64,000 nt of DNA from Galerina marginata (GCA_023014335.1 JAECYW010000006.1:2852001-2916000), one strand, 5' to 3'; counted from the first letter of the stretch, positions 11,813 through 23,201 are shown. Notes: generated by a model from the letters alone, not told the origin. A program made the numbers and translations.

Positions 11813-12728
11813 GGTAACCACTTTTTATGATAAAAACCAGGCAATTGCCTGCAGGCCAATTGTGTATAATGCCACATGCTTTAATGAGATATCTCATTAT
11901 AATTAGGCACTATTTCATAACTTTTCTGGCTGGGCGATTTTTTAATTTTCATAAGCTTGTCTTTGAATTTCATTGTGAATTTCATTTCATTGCCAGGGAA
12001 ATTTCAATGCCATTTCATTCTTTTTCCAGGCCAACTTCAAAGCAATTTCATAACTTTTACTCTGCGATTTTCATTGCGATTTTTAATTAAATCTATTGAT
12101 GTGATTATGTAATATGATTGTGTGACTTACTAAGTGCCTTTCCTTTGCTTTTTAGCTTAGTTTGGCATCAGATTCTGGCCTCAAATCCAAAGTTATCTAG
12201 AAACATGCCTAGCTACCCCCTACAGGCAAGCATATACCAAACAGACACAATTAATCAATTAATACCTCATTAATAACAATAAATAGATTAATAAACAGTT
12301 GCCTAGGATTAATGAAAATATTCAGTGAAAGCAGCAGGCAAAAGATATGAAATCGCAATGAAATCACCTGGAAAAGTTATGAAATTGATATGAAATATCC
12401 AGATAGAAAGTTATGAAATAGTCTCTCTTATAAGTTATGAAATACCCCAGAAATAACAATGAAATAGTCAAATGAAATAGTCAAGGGAATGAAATGAAAT
12501 AGTTATGAAAGAATTAAGACAAGAATGAATATGAATGAAATTTCTCTGGCAAAGAAATGAAATTCTCAATGAAAGTGGCACACAAACTTATGAAAATTAA
12601 AAAGTTGCCCAGCCAAAAGAGTTATGAAATAGTGCCTAATTATAATGAGATATCTCATTAAAGCATGTGGCATTATACACAATTGACCTGCAGGCAATTG
12701 CCTGGTTTTTATCATAAAAGTGGTTACC
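11813..12728. mobile_element. Foldback MITE with 6-bp target duplication
   Basis: Termini are GGTAACCACTTTT and its complement, and the inverted repeats stay recognisable for about 250-300 bp from each end. ACCAGT is duplicated at 11807-11812 and 12729-12734. The interior is AT-rich and full of TTATGAAAT / ATTTCATAA motifs in both orientations. There is no transposase. A short relic of the same family appears at 21988-22070 in LINE copy D. The superfamily is not assignable from the ends alone. Confidence 0.82.
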
Positions 12729-12783
12729 ACCAGTCCAAGAAGGTATCAAGGCCTCTCTGAGCGACGTGCCCGTGCGGAACACC

Positions 12784-13687
12784 TTACCCAATGCCTTGCG
12801 GTGCTGCCGCTTGGCGGGCGAAGGAGAAAGCTTCCGGGTTCTCCAACAAAAACATCAACAAACCGTGCAAACGATCAGTTGGGTATTGTCTGTTGTACCG
12901 AGGACAGTACTTCAGGATGTGTGAGCGGGTCTCGCGAGGAGCGCCGCAGCAGGGGCAGCCATGAGGCTCTTGGATGTTAAACCGGTCGTAGTACGAACCG
13001 ATTGGCACATGATTCAGTATACACCTGCACAAGCGCGCGAAGGAAGCGGCATCGCCTCCTGATTCGCGAATATAAGGCCCACCCTTGCGAGTAGCCGGAC
13101 GAATGGGCCGCAGTTTCTTACCCAGCGTTGAAAGCTGGAGAAACTCGCGACCCAGATGCTGTGGACGGTCAGCTGCAGCCTTGGCCCAGCGTGCCGCCAC
13201 GCGAGTGTCGCCCTCTGCTCGAAGGCGATCGAAAGTGACACGCGAACCGAAGTCCACGGGGAAATGAGCGGCTCCCCGCGCATACTGATGAGCCATATGA
13301 TGTACGCCCCACTCAAGATTAGTGGGAATGTAGTGGAAGGAGATCCAGCGTTGAGGGTCTGCCTCAAGCCAGGATTCGAGGAGTTTGCAAGCGCGCAGTG
13401 AGTGAGACTGCGATGAATGCAAGGAAGTATCAAGGGCTCGTTTTGCCATAGCAATCGAGTCCGTGAATATAGCAACGTGCCTGCATTGCCGCCTGGTGGC
13501 GGCCTTGATGGCACAACAGATGGCCGACATTTCCGCGTCAGGTGCGGTAGTACGACCCACAAGCCATCTGAAGCGATCCACTTCGACGCCTTGTGAAAAG
13601 ATGACCCCAGCCGCGACGGACTGAGTGGTCCTATTGGGATTGACGTTCACGTAAATGCTAGCGTCCGTCCCAATGCAAACACCTCCT
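12784..13687 (-). pseudogene. LINE copy C RNase H domain fragment
   Basis: An open frame of about 300 codons encodes the RNase H end of LINE ORF2. The catalytic pattern is visible (GTDAS near 13655-13670, PDAEMSA, FTDS). It ends with a knuckle CPCCGAPRETRSH and the normal C-terminus. The upstream RT and endonuclease are absent, so it is a dead 5'-truncated copy despite the long open frame. Confidence 0.85.
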
Positions 13688-15333
13688 TTACGAGTTCTTA
13701 CGTTAGTAAAAGAACTCGTTCTTATTCTGACTTTCCGCTAATTTGCTTGCAGTGCGACCACATTTTTTGTTCATTTTCTCTCACGGCTTCACTTTTTGTG
13801 TAGTCTTTGTTCCTAGTTGCTACAAATGTTTGTAGTCTTTTAATTCAAAAAATGAAGTCATGAGAACACATTTGATGACAACTTTGATTGATTTGTGATG
13901 CATCATTTTCCCTAGTAACCATCTGTTGCACGTTGCCAATGTGATTGAATCCCAAAATAATACATCATTCAATTGCACAACTGCTAAACCTTTTTAATAA
14001 AAGCTGATCCCATTAATTTTCCAAGTAATATCTTTTTTTTTTTCAGGAAAATTGGTGCAGAATAGCATAAAATACATCAATCCTCAGAGTATTGATTGCT
14101 TAAAGTAACACATTCTAAATTTAGCTTGATTGATTGATGGGATCAATGACATCACATTGCTATATTTATGACATCAGATCCATCACTTCCCTTGGTAACC
14201 AGTGATGCAATACTCTGATATGCCGTCAACAACTCTTATAACGCCTATACATCACCAAATAGTCCGATTCCCACAACGCATATTTAGTATGATTTATAGC
14301 TCTGAATTTTCTAAATATTTCACAATTTATTTCATCCAAATCCGTGAAGAATTGATAGAGATATGCCTAAAATAAGTACTCATGTGTATGAATATTGCAC
14401 ATTAATGACATCACGATCCTTAATTGACTGATGACGCACGCCGAGGTCAAAAGTGGGTCGACTATAGTCATTTTTGACCTCGGCGTGCGTCATGCTGTGC
14501 ACAATGTCGATCATGATCGAATTATTAGGCTTTTAGCATGCAGATCTGATCTGTGGGGTGAGAATGTTATGTAATAAATCCGGAAAAAATATTGAAAAAT
14601 AGCCTGAATTTTTCTGATTACAAATATATTAATATCATGTGACCAGGTAATTTCCTCATTGAGAAATAACTTTTGGACGCAAGTCTGCAAATCAGTAATC
14701 AGGCTCTAACATGCTCAGTTCTGACTCAAATTACATAATTTTAATATCAGAAAATCCAGAAAATTCAGGGCAATAAAATAGGTGGATAACTATTTGCAAA
14801 TATTTGGTTCTATTTGTATTATTCAAGAAATAAGCATTTTCTATCCAAGCATGGGAAAGTTGTGGAAAGCAAAAAAAATTTGTAAAATAAGAGAAATTTT
14901 TTCTGAGTCCAAATATACTTATACCATGCAATTTGGTAACTAAATTGTCAAGCAAATGCCCAAGATAAGAGATTAAATATATTATAATATCATAGCTTCC
15001 TGGATTCTTGTTCAAATATCATGAATTTTGTATTATCAAATTTGCAAAATTCTGGGTTATCTGCTGAGTATATTTATGCTCACAAATATTGACAAATATT
15101 TGCACCATTCCTTAAATACTTCAATTTATTATTTAAATGAATGATTTCATTACTAATTGTAAATGCTGAGGAATTGTGTGATTTTTTTTTGAGTCTTTAA
15201 ATATTTTATGCTGTTTTTATTTAGTCTAAAAATTATAATCAATAGCTGGGTATTTGATACTGATGAACTTATTTAGACAATAAAAACATAAAGAACTCGT
15301 ATTTGCCATGCACAGCAATGGCTGCTTCACAAG
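13688..15333 (-). mobile_element. Diverged long Helitron-like element (HLE-D)
   Basis: The ends are clearly related to the HLE family but diverged. In its own orientation it starts CTTGTGAAGCAGCCATTGCT and ends with ACGAGTTCTTACG in inverted form plus TAA (TTACGAGTTC at 13688 on the plus strand). It is 1646 bp, about 75% AT and non-coding. The right flank is T at 15334; the left flank is the truncation point of LINE copy C. It contains a GC-rich perfect hairpin (14431-14493). Open frames inside (for example 14731-15015) have no domain and look random. Confidence 0.7.
14431..14493. repeat. Perfect 22-bp inverted repeat hairpin
   Basis: ATGACGCACGCCGAGGTCAA plus AA at 14431-14452 is perfectly complementary to 14472-14493. 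The 19-nt spacer contains the palindrome GACTATAGTC. The GC-rich arms stand out from AT-rich surroundings, suggesting a maintained structure (origin, terminator or protein-binding site of the element) or a recent small insertion. Confidence 0.85.
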
Positions 15334-16360
15334 TCAGGTGCATAGAGTGTATTTACAACTTATCAGAAACCTTCTATTGAAACATGAATATTCAAATTTT
15401 ATGCGGCTTAACACTAAATCTTCTCAGTTGGCCCTGCATCAGCTGGCTTTGTTTACTTACAACGTATCTCCAATATTAGTATCTTCTGCTATTCAGACTC
15501 TTGTTTTGACTAGAATTTCTATGCTTTATCTACATGAAGAGAAAGTATCTATGCAGTGGTGGTATAATTATCAGCAGCCTTTATCTAATTTTTGTATCAC
15601 TAATTCTTGTTCTAAACACTTTATAAACCAATTAAAATGTTCAATAGCACATAAGTGGGATGGAAGTAATTGTATTCTTCAACCTGATAACTCTTCTTTC
15701 TTTGGGGCTGGTCCTAAAAAAACTCTAACATATGCTTCTATTTCAAAAATATTCTTTTTCAAAATTCCTCAATCTGCATAGATAATACAACATTAAAATA
15801 TAGTGGTCATATGGTATTTAAGGAAGCTTTGGACAAATATAGGAATAAGAATGACATTCTTTTAGTGCATGTACCTTTGGAGCTATTATGTGATAAGATT
15901 ACTCTAAGTCAAGCCCGTGCTATTGCAAAGTGTCATAATATCAGTAAAATAAGTAAACATTCTTTACCAGCTTTAATGAATGTACTATCTTCTCATCAGT
16001 GTGTTGGTAACTGTGCTGGCTTTTGTACTATTTTTTCCCTTGCACCAGCTATATTAACACCTGCGACACCTGCTGAACATAACCACACTTGGTATAACAA
16101 GCTTGATAAAATCAAAAAAGCAAATCTTATCGACAATATAGTAGCCCAAAAGAACTTGAAGAAACAGAAAGATATATCACAGTCTGAAGAAAGAAATAAA
16201 GCTTTTCCTCCTCAGCCACCATCTAAAAGTTTACTTTATAAAATCATTTCAGGCTTTATACAAAATACAAGTCCTTCTCAATTTGTAGAAGCGGGCTGTG
16301 CAGTTTGTGGAAAATTAACACCATTTAGAAATCTAATACCCTTAAGTGAAATAAAAGATC
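15334..16360 (+). pseudogene. Helitron Rep/helicase protein, N-terminal remnant
   Basis: Two open blocks (about 15346-15781 and 15811-16360) encode Lys/Asn-rich sequence. The second contains a SxQCVGNCAGFCTIFS segment and ends with SGF...EAGCAVCGKLTPFRNLIPLSEIKD. That Cys pair and context are, as I recall, typical of the region just before the DUF6570 domain of basidiomycete Helitron Rep-helicases. The reading is cut at 16360 by LINE copy D. A further fragment follows the LINE at 22686-22728 and a helicase fragment lies at 25608-25766, so one Helitron gene was split and mostly deleted. An in-frame stop at about 15779 also breaks it. Confidence 0.7.
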
Positions 16361-16495
16361 ATCCCTTCTTGCCTTTTACCATATTGGTAGTCAGCGTGAG
16401 AATATCTGCTCGTCGTTTAACTCGTTCATCACGCTTTAACCACTTGTTCGATCTCCTCGAAACTTGGTACACCGCCTAACAGCACCCCATTCGCA

Positions 16496-18548
16496 ATGCC
16501 TCCCAAGCCTGGGACCGAGCGCTCAGCGAGCGCCCAAGATCCGGGCCAGACAAGAGCCCCCCCCACTCCGGTCTTCACTGCAGCTCCTGCAGGTGGACCC
16601 TCCGGCTCTGCTGCAAACTCTGCAGCCAGAGCTCGCTACACCCCCGATGTCCCTTCTCAGGAACGTCGAGGACCCTCCAGGCCGTCCTCCAGGGCGTCCA
16701 GCTCCACGGTTCAGCCTTCTGCGCACGGACCACCCCCCTCTGACTCAGAAATGGCCGATTACGAGCCATCTACTCCGTCAGAACACTCAGCTCGCGATGA
16801 GGGGACCACGGAAGGGAGTGAGTCCGCCTCGTCCATCGCAGCCCTCCTTGAATCGGCCACTAGGGCTCTCCTCCGAGGGAGGCCTAGTATCGATGCTTCG
16901 CTCGCCGGGTCTCGCAGACTCGCCTCCTCCACCGTCGACTTTGTCGCGGCTCTCAAGAACACCGGGTGGATCGATGCATCCACTGGCCCCCCCGCCCACG
17001 ACCATGTTGGCCTCTCCGAGGCCATCTTGCCGTTCATTCAGATCCCGTATTCGATGGAGGTCGATCAGACCGTCCGCCGTCCCGTGCGACCACCTCCCGC
17101 TGCCCTCTTTCCTCCGGAGAGAGCAGCACCTCCCGATATTCCCCCTCTCCCGGCTAAGGTCGATAAGGGGAAGGGCAATGCCGACCATCCGAAACAACCG
17201 CAACCCCGGCCTGCTAAGGCTAGGGAGGTTGTTCCCTTCCAGAGGCCTCCTCCCCCGGTCCCTCTTCATTCCAAGCCCAGCAGAGTGCAGAAACCCCATG
17301 TGGGCTATGCGGCTGCTGCAGCTAAGCCCGCCTTGGCAGCTCCTCCCAAAAGGCCTATAACGCCTTCTGCCCCCTAGGGTAATCCCGCTCCTGCTAAGAA
17401 GCAGAAGAGGGATGCCCCTCTCTTTACCTCAGCTGGGCCCTCGCGCAAGCAGGTCCTGATCGACTTCTCCACGCCTCAGCCCCCCCCGGTTGAGCGCGAC
17501 AAGCTTTGGGGCACTGTCGTTAAGGCCCTATCTACACACGGAGCCAGTGTTCGCGCTGAATCCGTCCTCCAGGCGTACCGGGGTTACTCGGTCGTCACCT
17601 CCGGTGTGCCCAATCAGCGTGATATTGAAATCATCCGCGGGTGCGCGCACCAGCTCTTCCCCGACCTTGGCGACAAGATTTGGGTTGGCCTCCCGGCCTC
17701 GAAGTCTTATCTTCGGGTGCTCGACGTTCCGGCGTTCCAGCCTAACCAGGCGGGACCCACTCACCCGGATCACGTAAGACAGGCTATGTACAAGTCTGCT
17801 CTTGCGGATCTGCTCCATCTTGACGGGCCTGTTAGGCTCGTCCGCAACACCAAGACCAGTACTACAAGTACTGCGTACTTCAATACTTGGTCAGAGGCCA
17901 TTGCTGTGCATGGCAAAAACAAGTTCTTACTTTGTGGGTGCGTGTTACGACATAAATATATGTTAAATAAGTAAATAATGCATAGTCCGCTCAGTTCTGA
18001 AGCTATTGGGATGATCTTATACTCAAAAAAAGCAGAAAAATGAGGCGGATCTAACAAGCCTAAAATCTGGCCCTGATTTTTACGAATTTTTTGATACCAA
18101 GATCATCAAAATTGGCCCAGTAATGGTTGAGATACAGAAACCATGCAGGGTCACTATAGCAGTGGGAGAATTTCGAACCATTGCGTTAGGAATGTTTTCT
18201 GCCTGCTATGCAGGCCGGAAAACAAGTTCTTTTACTACGTAAGAACTTGTAATCTGGGACTCCAAGTTGGGCTCCCGTGCCCGTGCGCTCATTGGGCGCA
18301 CCTTCATGCTCGGTCCTCATGTCCTGGTCATCAAGGAATCGAACCGTCAAGCCGGTGTCCCCCAGTGTCAGCGCTGCTGGCGGTGGGGTCATACCATGAT
18401 GGCGTGCAAGGCCTTGGCTTTGCGCTGCCCACTCTGCTCGGGTCCACATACGGAGGAGCAACACCGAGACCATGCACCGTGCTGCAAGGGCTCTTCTAAG
18501 AGCAATCCGCCCATCCCCGCCTCCTCTAACCCGTCGCCCCTAGCTTGA
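16496..18548 (+). pseudogene. LINE copy D ORF1 gag-like protein (nonsense and insertion)
   Basis: ATG at 16496 opens the same Pro/Ala-rich N-terminus as copy B. A CAG-to-TAG change at about 17375 stops it after 293 codons. Beyond the stop the frame continues through the conserved middle region (MPNQRDIEIIRGCAHQLFPD from 17606), is cut by an HLE-S at 17886-18252, and resumes with CQRCWRWGHTMMAC and CPLCSGPH knuckles. The region of the third knuckle present in copy B is deleted near 18515. It ends in TGA at 18546-18548. Confidence 0.88.
17886..18252 (+). mobile_element. HLE-S short Helitron-like element in LINE ORF1
   Basis: 367 bp, CTTGG...GTAA. Excision joins CAATA to TCTGGGACTCC, the sequence expected from copy B (TTCAATATTTGGGACTCC). 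Insertion was between A and T with no duplication. The 5' subterminal motif ACAAGTTCTTAC and the 3' hairpin are intact. Confidence 0.88.
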
Positions 18549-20131
18549 TGCCAAGGACACCCGACGAGATTAGAGTACTTACATACAACGTAGCTAAAAA
18601 TTTGTTAGCCCTCGATGTATGCCTGTCCACGCTCGTTGAAATATACGACGTGATCTTCGTCCAAGAACCGCCTTGGGGCGTTGTAAGACAAGCCCCCAGC
18701 ACCGTTTCTAAGAAAGGTGATGATGTTATTGGGACCGCGAATCATCCGGATTGGATTCCGATGTTTTGCCCCCAACCCGCCGGAGTGGCGCCCCGCTGTA
18801 TCGCTTTTGTGAGCAAAGGGCTTGTTCTGCTGCGGCCGTCCCTTCGCCGCGATCTCATTGATAGCCGCAACATTGTCCTTATCTCCCTATATGCAGGGAG
18901 GTTCACTTTCAACATCATGGGTGTATACTCGGATGACCAACATTTGGCGATCAAGCTTCTCGCTGAGAAAGCCAACTCTCTCCCTCCGCTTGTCTACATG
19001 GGCGGGGACTTCAACTGCCACTCGAGGGAGTGGGATCCTGACTGTCGTTCTCATGGGATGACGGCCATCTCGCTGCTGGACACAGCAGCTTCCGTTGGCC
19101 TCGAGCTTGCTATTCCTAGCAACCCGGGCCCGACTTTCATTTCGCACAATCCGGATCTTCGACCTTCCGTCATAGATCTTGTGTTTGTTCCGCCGGACCA
19201 GGCTGTGTCCCTCACGACATGCCTGGAACCGGAACTGAAGATGAGATCGGACCATGTCCCGATCTCTTCTTTCGTCCCGATCAGATCTTCCAGATCAGAT
19301 GCTGGTAAACGAGCGATCCCCCTGGAAGTCCAGATGCGATATCGGGCTTCCATCATTTCGAAGATCGAGGGCCTTCCTGCCCTGGATCTTGATTCCCCGG
19401 ACTCTGTCGAGGCGGCGGCTAGCGCTGTCGCTAAGGTGTTTGCGGATTCCTATGAGGAGTTCGCGGTCCGACGCTCCATTATGTCCCGGTCCACCAAATG
19501 GTGGACTCCGGAATGTTCTGAATCCCTGGCCACCTATCGCACGTCCCTTGAGGATGACGATTGGTGGTCTTTCCGTAAACTCTGCAAAGAGACCAAGCGC
19601 AAGTTCTTCAATGAGCGCATTGCGGACATTGCATACGCCAACAAGCGCCCCTGGGATCTCATGAACTGGGTCCAGAAGCGCGTGTTACCTGCCTGCGAGG
19701 CCCTATCCTATCAGGGGGCCCTGTGTATTTCACTTGACTCCCTCTGGGACGCGCTCCATGGAACGTACAACTCGGCCTCTGGCCGGGCTCACGATCTATC
19801 TGATATCGGCCGTATTCCCCCCATGCCAGTGAGGGAATGGCTTCCGTTCTCCATGTTCGAACTCACCGAGGCTCTCTCGGCGTGTTCGAGCAGATCCGCA
19901 CCGGGCCCTGACCATATTGGTTGGGATCACCTGAAGTGGTTCATCTCTGAGTCAAAAAGCTCCGCTGCGACCTTCCTCCGGATCGCCAATGGGTGCCTCG
20001 AGCATTCCTATTGGCCCTCCTCGTTCAAGGAGAGCAAGTCAGTTATCATTCCAAAGCCGGGCAAGCCCTCCTACGCCACCCCAAAGTCGTTCAGGCCAAT
20101 TGTGCTTTTGAACACTCTGGGGAGACTGGTA

Positions 20132-20242
20132 GCTGCCAATTTAATCATTCCACTGTGGTAAGTGCCATAGAAAGAATCTGATATAAGGCCGGTAAGAGTT
20201 ATGATTTCAAATCATTAATTTTACCGGACGATTTCAAACAGA
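20132..20242. other. ~110-bp hairpin-bearing insertion in LINE RT
   Basis: Compared with copy B, where LGKLIEKMIS is continuous, copy D has about 110 extra bases. They contain a nested hairpin: outer CCGGTAA (20189-20195) with TTACCGG (20223-20229) and inner ATGATTT with AAATCAT around a single C. No end structure or duplication is clear. It may be a small mobile hairpin or filler DNA from repair. Confidence 0.5.
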
Positions 20243-20687
20243 AGAAGATGATCTCGAACCGCATTCAGTTTGACGCGATCAAACATGATGTTTTTCATCC
20301 AAATCAGGTTGGGGGCGTTCGGCAACGCTCCACTGAGGATGCTGGCCTCTACCTCACTCACATTGTGCGAGCGGGGTGGGCTAAGGGACTTAAAACAAGC
20401 GTCTTGGCGTTCGATCTGGCCCAATTCTTTCCGTCGATAAATCATGATGTTTTACCGGCGGTTCTCTCCCGGCTTGGGTTTCCACCGAATGTGGTGAAAT
20501 TCTTCACCTCTTATCTTGTTGGGCGTCACACGCAGTATGCGTGGAATGCCTTCACATCGCCGCCTCGGTCTGCAGACGTGGGGGTTGGGCAGGGCTCTGC
20601 TCTCTCTCCCGTTCTGTCGGCTTTGTGCCTGGTGCTGATCATGCGCCTCTTTGAGCTGCACCCGGATGCATGCTGGCTCCTCTCCTA

Positions 20688-20939
20688 CTTGGTCAGAGGC
20701 CATTGCTGCGCATGGCAAAACCAAGTTCTTACTTTTAAGGTAAGTCCGACTATAAATAAAGGTTTTTTACGAATTTTTTGATACCAAAATCATCAAAATT
20801 GGCCCAGTAATGGCTGAGATACAGAAACCATGCAGGGTCACTGTATGAGTGGGAGAATTTCAAACCATTGCGTTAGGAATGTTTTCTGCCTGCTATGCAG
20901 GCCGGAAAACAAGTTCTTTTACTACGTAAGAACTTGTAA
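20688..20939 (+). mobile_element. HLE-S, internally deleted, in the RT catalytic motif
   Basis: 252 bp with intact termini (CTTGG...GTAA). About 113 bp of the interior are missing compared with 9061-9425, with T-run microhomology at the junction. Excision restores CTCCTA joined to TGTCGACGAC, the YVDD-coding sequence. This is the third A^T insertion with a known empty site. Confidence 0.88.
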
Positions 20940-21987
20940 TGTCGACGACAGTACACTGATCGTACAGTCAAAGTCGCTCGACATAAATTGTTTGCTCCTC
21001 AAAAAAGCTTACAAGGTTATCTTCGAACTTTTCACTAAGTTCGCTCTTGTCCTCGAGCATGACAAGTTGGAGATTTATCACTTCGACAGGTCGTTCTCGG
21101 ATTACAACCCTCCGATTGATCTGGGCTTTGCCCCGTACACCGGAGCCACTCCCCTGAAACCCAAGCCGTTTTGGCGGTACTTGGGTTTCTTCTTTGATTG
21201 CAAGCTCACCTTCCATGAGCATGTTTCCTTCTACTCAACCAAGGCATTCTCATCAGTTCAGGCTATGCGGATGCTTGGATCGTCTACTAAGGGTTTGGAA
21301 CCGCACTCCAAGCGGCTTCTATACCGTTCCTGCGTGGTGCCCATAGCTACTTATGGGTTCCGCTTATGGTACTTCGACGGTGCTAAGTGTAAGGGCGCTG
21401 TGAAGCTATTGAGCCAGATGCAGCGTAAAGCTGCTTTCTGGATTACAGGGGCGTTCTCGACATCCCCAGGCCCAGGTGTGGAGGCCCTTGCAGGTCTTCT
21501 CCCTATTCATATTCTCCTCGATCGCATGGCCGCGCTTGGTGTACTGCGCGCGGGCACGCTTTCGGCGACTCATCCCGTCCGCTCATTCTTGATCGGGCAC
21601 ATGCTGGGCAAGGCTAAGCCTCACCCCCTCTCGGCTCACTCGCTGACACGCCGGCAACGGCTCGCCACGAAGGGGCCTATCATGGACATCGTTAAGAGGC
21701 TCCCAGAGCTGACCAAGCAATTGGATCCTTTGCATCCTCTTGCTCAGCCAGGCCGTCGACTGCGCGACACTTATTGGTCGCGCATTCACTTTGACGACTC
21801 CCTTTCTCCTTTGGAGAAGGGTGATCGCATTCTCTACCTCGACTTCATTTCGGAACTGTTTATGTCCGATACGTGGGGGTTGTGCATCGGGGTGGACGCT
21901 AGTGTTTTCACTAACCCCGCCTCCAAAAAGGCTACTCAGGCTGTTGCAGCAGGGGTCCTTTACTCACAAGGCGCCGAAGTTAATCGC

Positions 21988-22070
21988 TAAGGCCTTTCAT
22001 AAAAACCTAGGCATTATAGATATGGAGCTGCAGGCTTGAGCCTAAGTTATTTGAAAAAAAGTGGTAGCCA
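21988..22070. mobile_element. Relic of the foldback MITE family
   Basis: Short sequence with CATAAAAACCTAGGCAT and AAAGTGGTAGCC, resembling the two ends of the MITE at 11813-12728 (ATAAAAACCAGGCA and AAGTGGTTACC). It lies at a junction where roughly 700-800 bp of LINE RNase H and 3' sequence are absent. It is probably a collapsed insertion whose deletion extended into the LINE. Confidence 0.5.
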
Positions 22071-22685
22071 CTAGTGTTGATACCCGCTTCGGGTTGCTGC
22101 AGGCGAGGGAAGTCCAATCCCCGAGTCGGCAGAGGTTGACAGGCCAAGGACGGGGTCGTCGTGCCCGCGCGTTCTTCACTCCTCGTACCCGGTTGCATTC
22201 GCTACGACCGGTGGTTACAGAGTTGCCCGCATCTCGAGCGTTAGCGACATTTTTGGCTTGTGCGGTTGCGGCGGGTTTACTTGTTCTCGCAATCGGTTGG
22301 GTGCCTTAACCTCACGTTCTGCCTTTGTGAATATGGCTGGTATGGGTTTCGGGTCGTCAAGGCGCGGGTGGGTGAAGGTTTTCGGGTTGGGTCTGGGTTC
22401 TGAAGTGGGCGTCGGGTTTGGAAGGCGGAGAGAGTGCAGCAGCTGCGGCTGCCAGGAGATGTGCGAGAGAGCTTCGGCTTGTCCAAACGTGGTATTGGCG
22501 TAGCGATGGGGGCCGTCCCTCCTTCGCGGGACTGGGCGGTTAGGTGGTCCGTCCCCCCTAGCAAAGGCCTGGCGCACGAAGGACGCCGTTGGAAGGATTC
22601 GGAAGAAGCGGATGGGTTCGGGTCTGGTTCGGGGATTAGTAGTTTACTGTGCGCTTTCGACCAGGGATTTGTATTAGTTAGGCGA

Positions 22686-22728
22686 GAGCCAATGCTATTA
22701 CCCTTCAAAATCCAGTCCCAAAAATATA
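22686..22728 (+). pseudogene. Helitron protein fragment between LINE and HLE
   Basis: Reads ANAITLQNPVPKIY from 22688. This matches my recollection of the DUF6570 region of basidiomycete Helitron proteins (an ANAI.F.NP..K.Y pattern). It is bounded by the 3' end of LINE copy D and the 5' end of an HLE-S. Together with 15334-16360 it shows that the LINE landed inside the Helitron gene. It is short, so the assignment relies on position and motif. Confidence 0.55.
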
Positions 22729-22816
22729 CTTGGTCAGAGGCCATTGCTGCGCATGGCAAAAACAAGTTCTTACTTTTAAGGTGAGTCCGACTATAAATAA
22801 AGGTTAAATAAGTAAA
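22729..22816 (+). mobile_element. HLE-S, first part (split by later insertions)
   Basis: First 88 bp of a short element (CTTGGTCAGAGG to AAGTAAA). Its continuation TAATATGTGGTCCGC is at 24431-24727. The family sequence is continuous across this point in 9061-9425, so everything from 22817 to 24430 was inserted here between A and T. Confidence 0.85.
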
Positions 22817-23201
22817 TTACAAGTTCTTACGTAGTAAAAGAACTTGTTTTCCGGCCTGCATAGCAGGCAGAAATGGTTTCTAACGCAATGGTTTGAAATT
22901 CTCCCACTCATACTGTGACCCTGCATGGTTTCTGTATCTCAGCCATTACTGGGCCAATTTTTATGATCTTGGTATCAAAAAATTCGTAAAAATCAGGGCC
23001 TTCCTGGTCACATGACCAGGCCGTTTTAGGCTTGTTAGAAACGCCTCATTTTTCTGCTTTTTTTGAGTATAAGATCATCCCAATCGGTTCAGATTTGAGC
23101 GGACTACATATTATTTACTTATTTATCCTTTATTTATAGTCAGACTCACCTTGAAAGTAAGAACTTGTTTTTGCCATGCGCAGCAATGGCCTCTGACCAA
23201 G
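22817..23201 (-). mobile_element. HLE-S nested at the 3' tip of HLE-L
   Basis: 385 bp, minus orientation, complete ends. It lies between A 22816 and T 23202, at the outer end of the long element that follows, so it inserted at the boundary base pair of an earlier copy. Successive insertion at a terminus gives a tandem head-to-tail array. Confidence 0.85.

Larger units (their letters stand above)
11452..13687 (-). mobile_element. LINE copy C, 5'-truncated remainder
   Basis: Continuation of the older LINE begun at 3453-3762. It holds 3' UTR (11452-11812), a foldback MITE (11813-12728) and the RNase H end of ORF2 (12784-13687). It is truncated within RNase H at 13687, where a diverged Helitron-like element begins. 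Divergence from copies B and D is clearly higher, consistent with greater age. Confidence 0.85.
18548..21990 (+). pseudogene. LINE copy D ORF2: endonuclease and RT, RNase H lost
   Basis: ORF2 begins at 18548 in the TGATG overlap with ORF1. The APE endonuclease reads open to 20161 with VQEPPW, GGDFNCHSREWD and SDHVPISS. A ~110-bp insertion at about 20132-20242 then breaks the frame. The RT continues (FDLAQFFPSI, GQGSALSP) and is split at the catalytic YVDD by HLE-S 20688-20939, resuming with VDDSTLIVQSK. The RNase H domain starts (GVDASVFTNP) but stops at 21988, where an MITE relic and deletion remove its remainder. Confidence 0.88.
16361..22685 (+). mobile_element. LINE copy D, plus strand, nested insertions
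   Basis: It has the same 5' end as copies A and B (ATCCCTTCTTGCC), then ORF1, ORF2 and most of the 3' UTR, ending at 22685 just before the usual terminal ~35 bp and poly(A). It interrupts the Helitron gene between residues LSEIKD and ANAITLQNPVPK, with part of the Helitron apparently lost. It carries Helitron-like insertions at 17886-18252 and 20688-20939, a ~110-bp hairpin insertion at about 20132-20242 and an MITE relic at 21988-22070 replacing most of RNase H. Confidence 0.88.
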
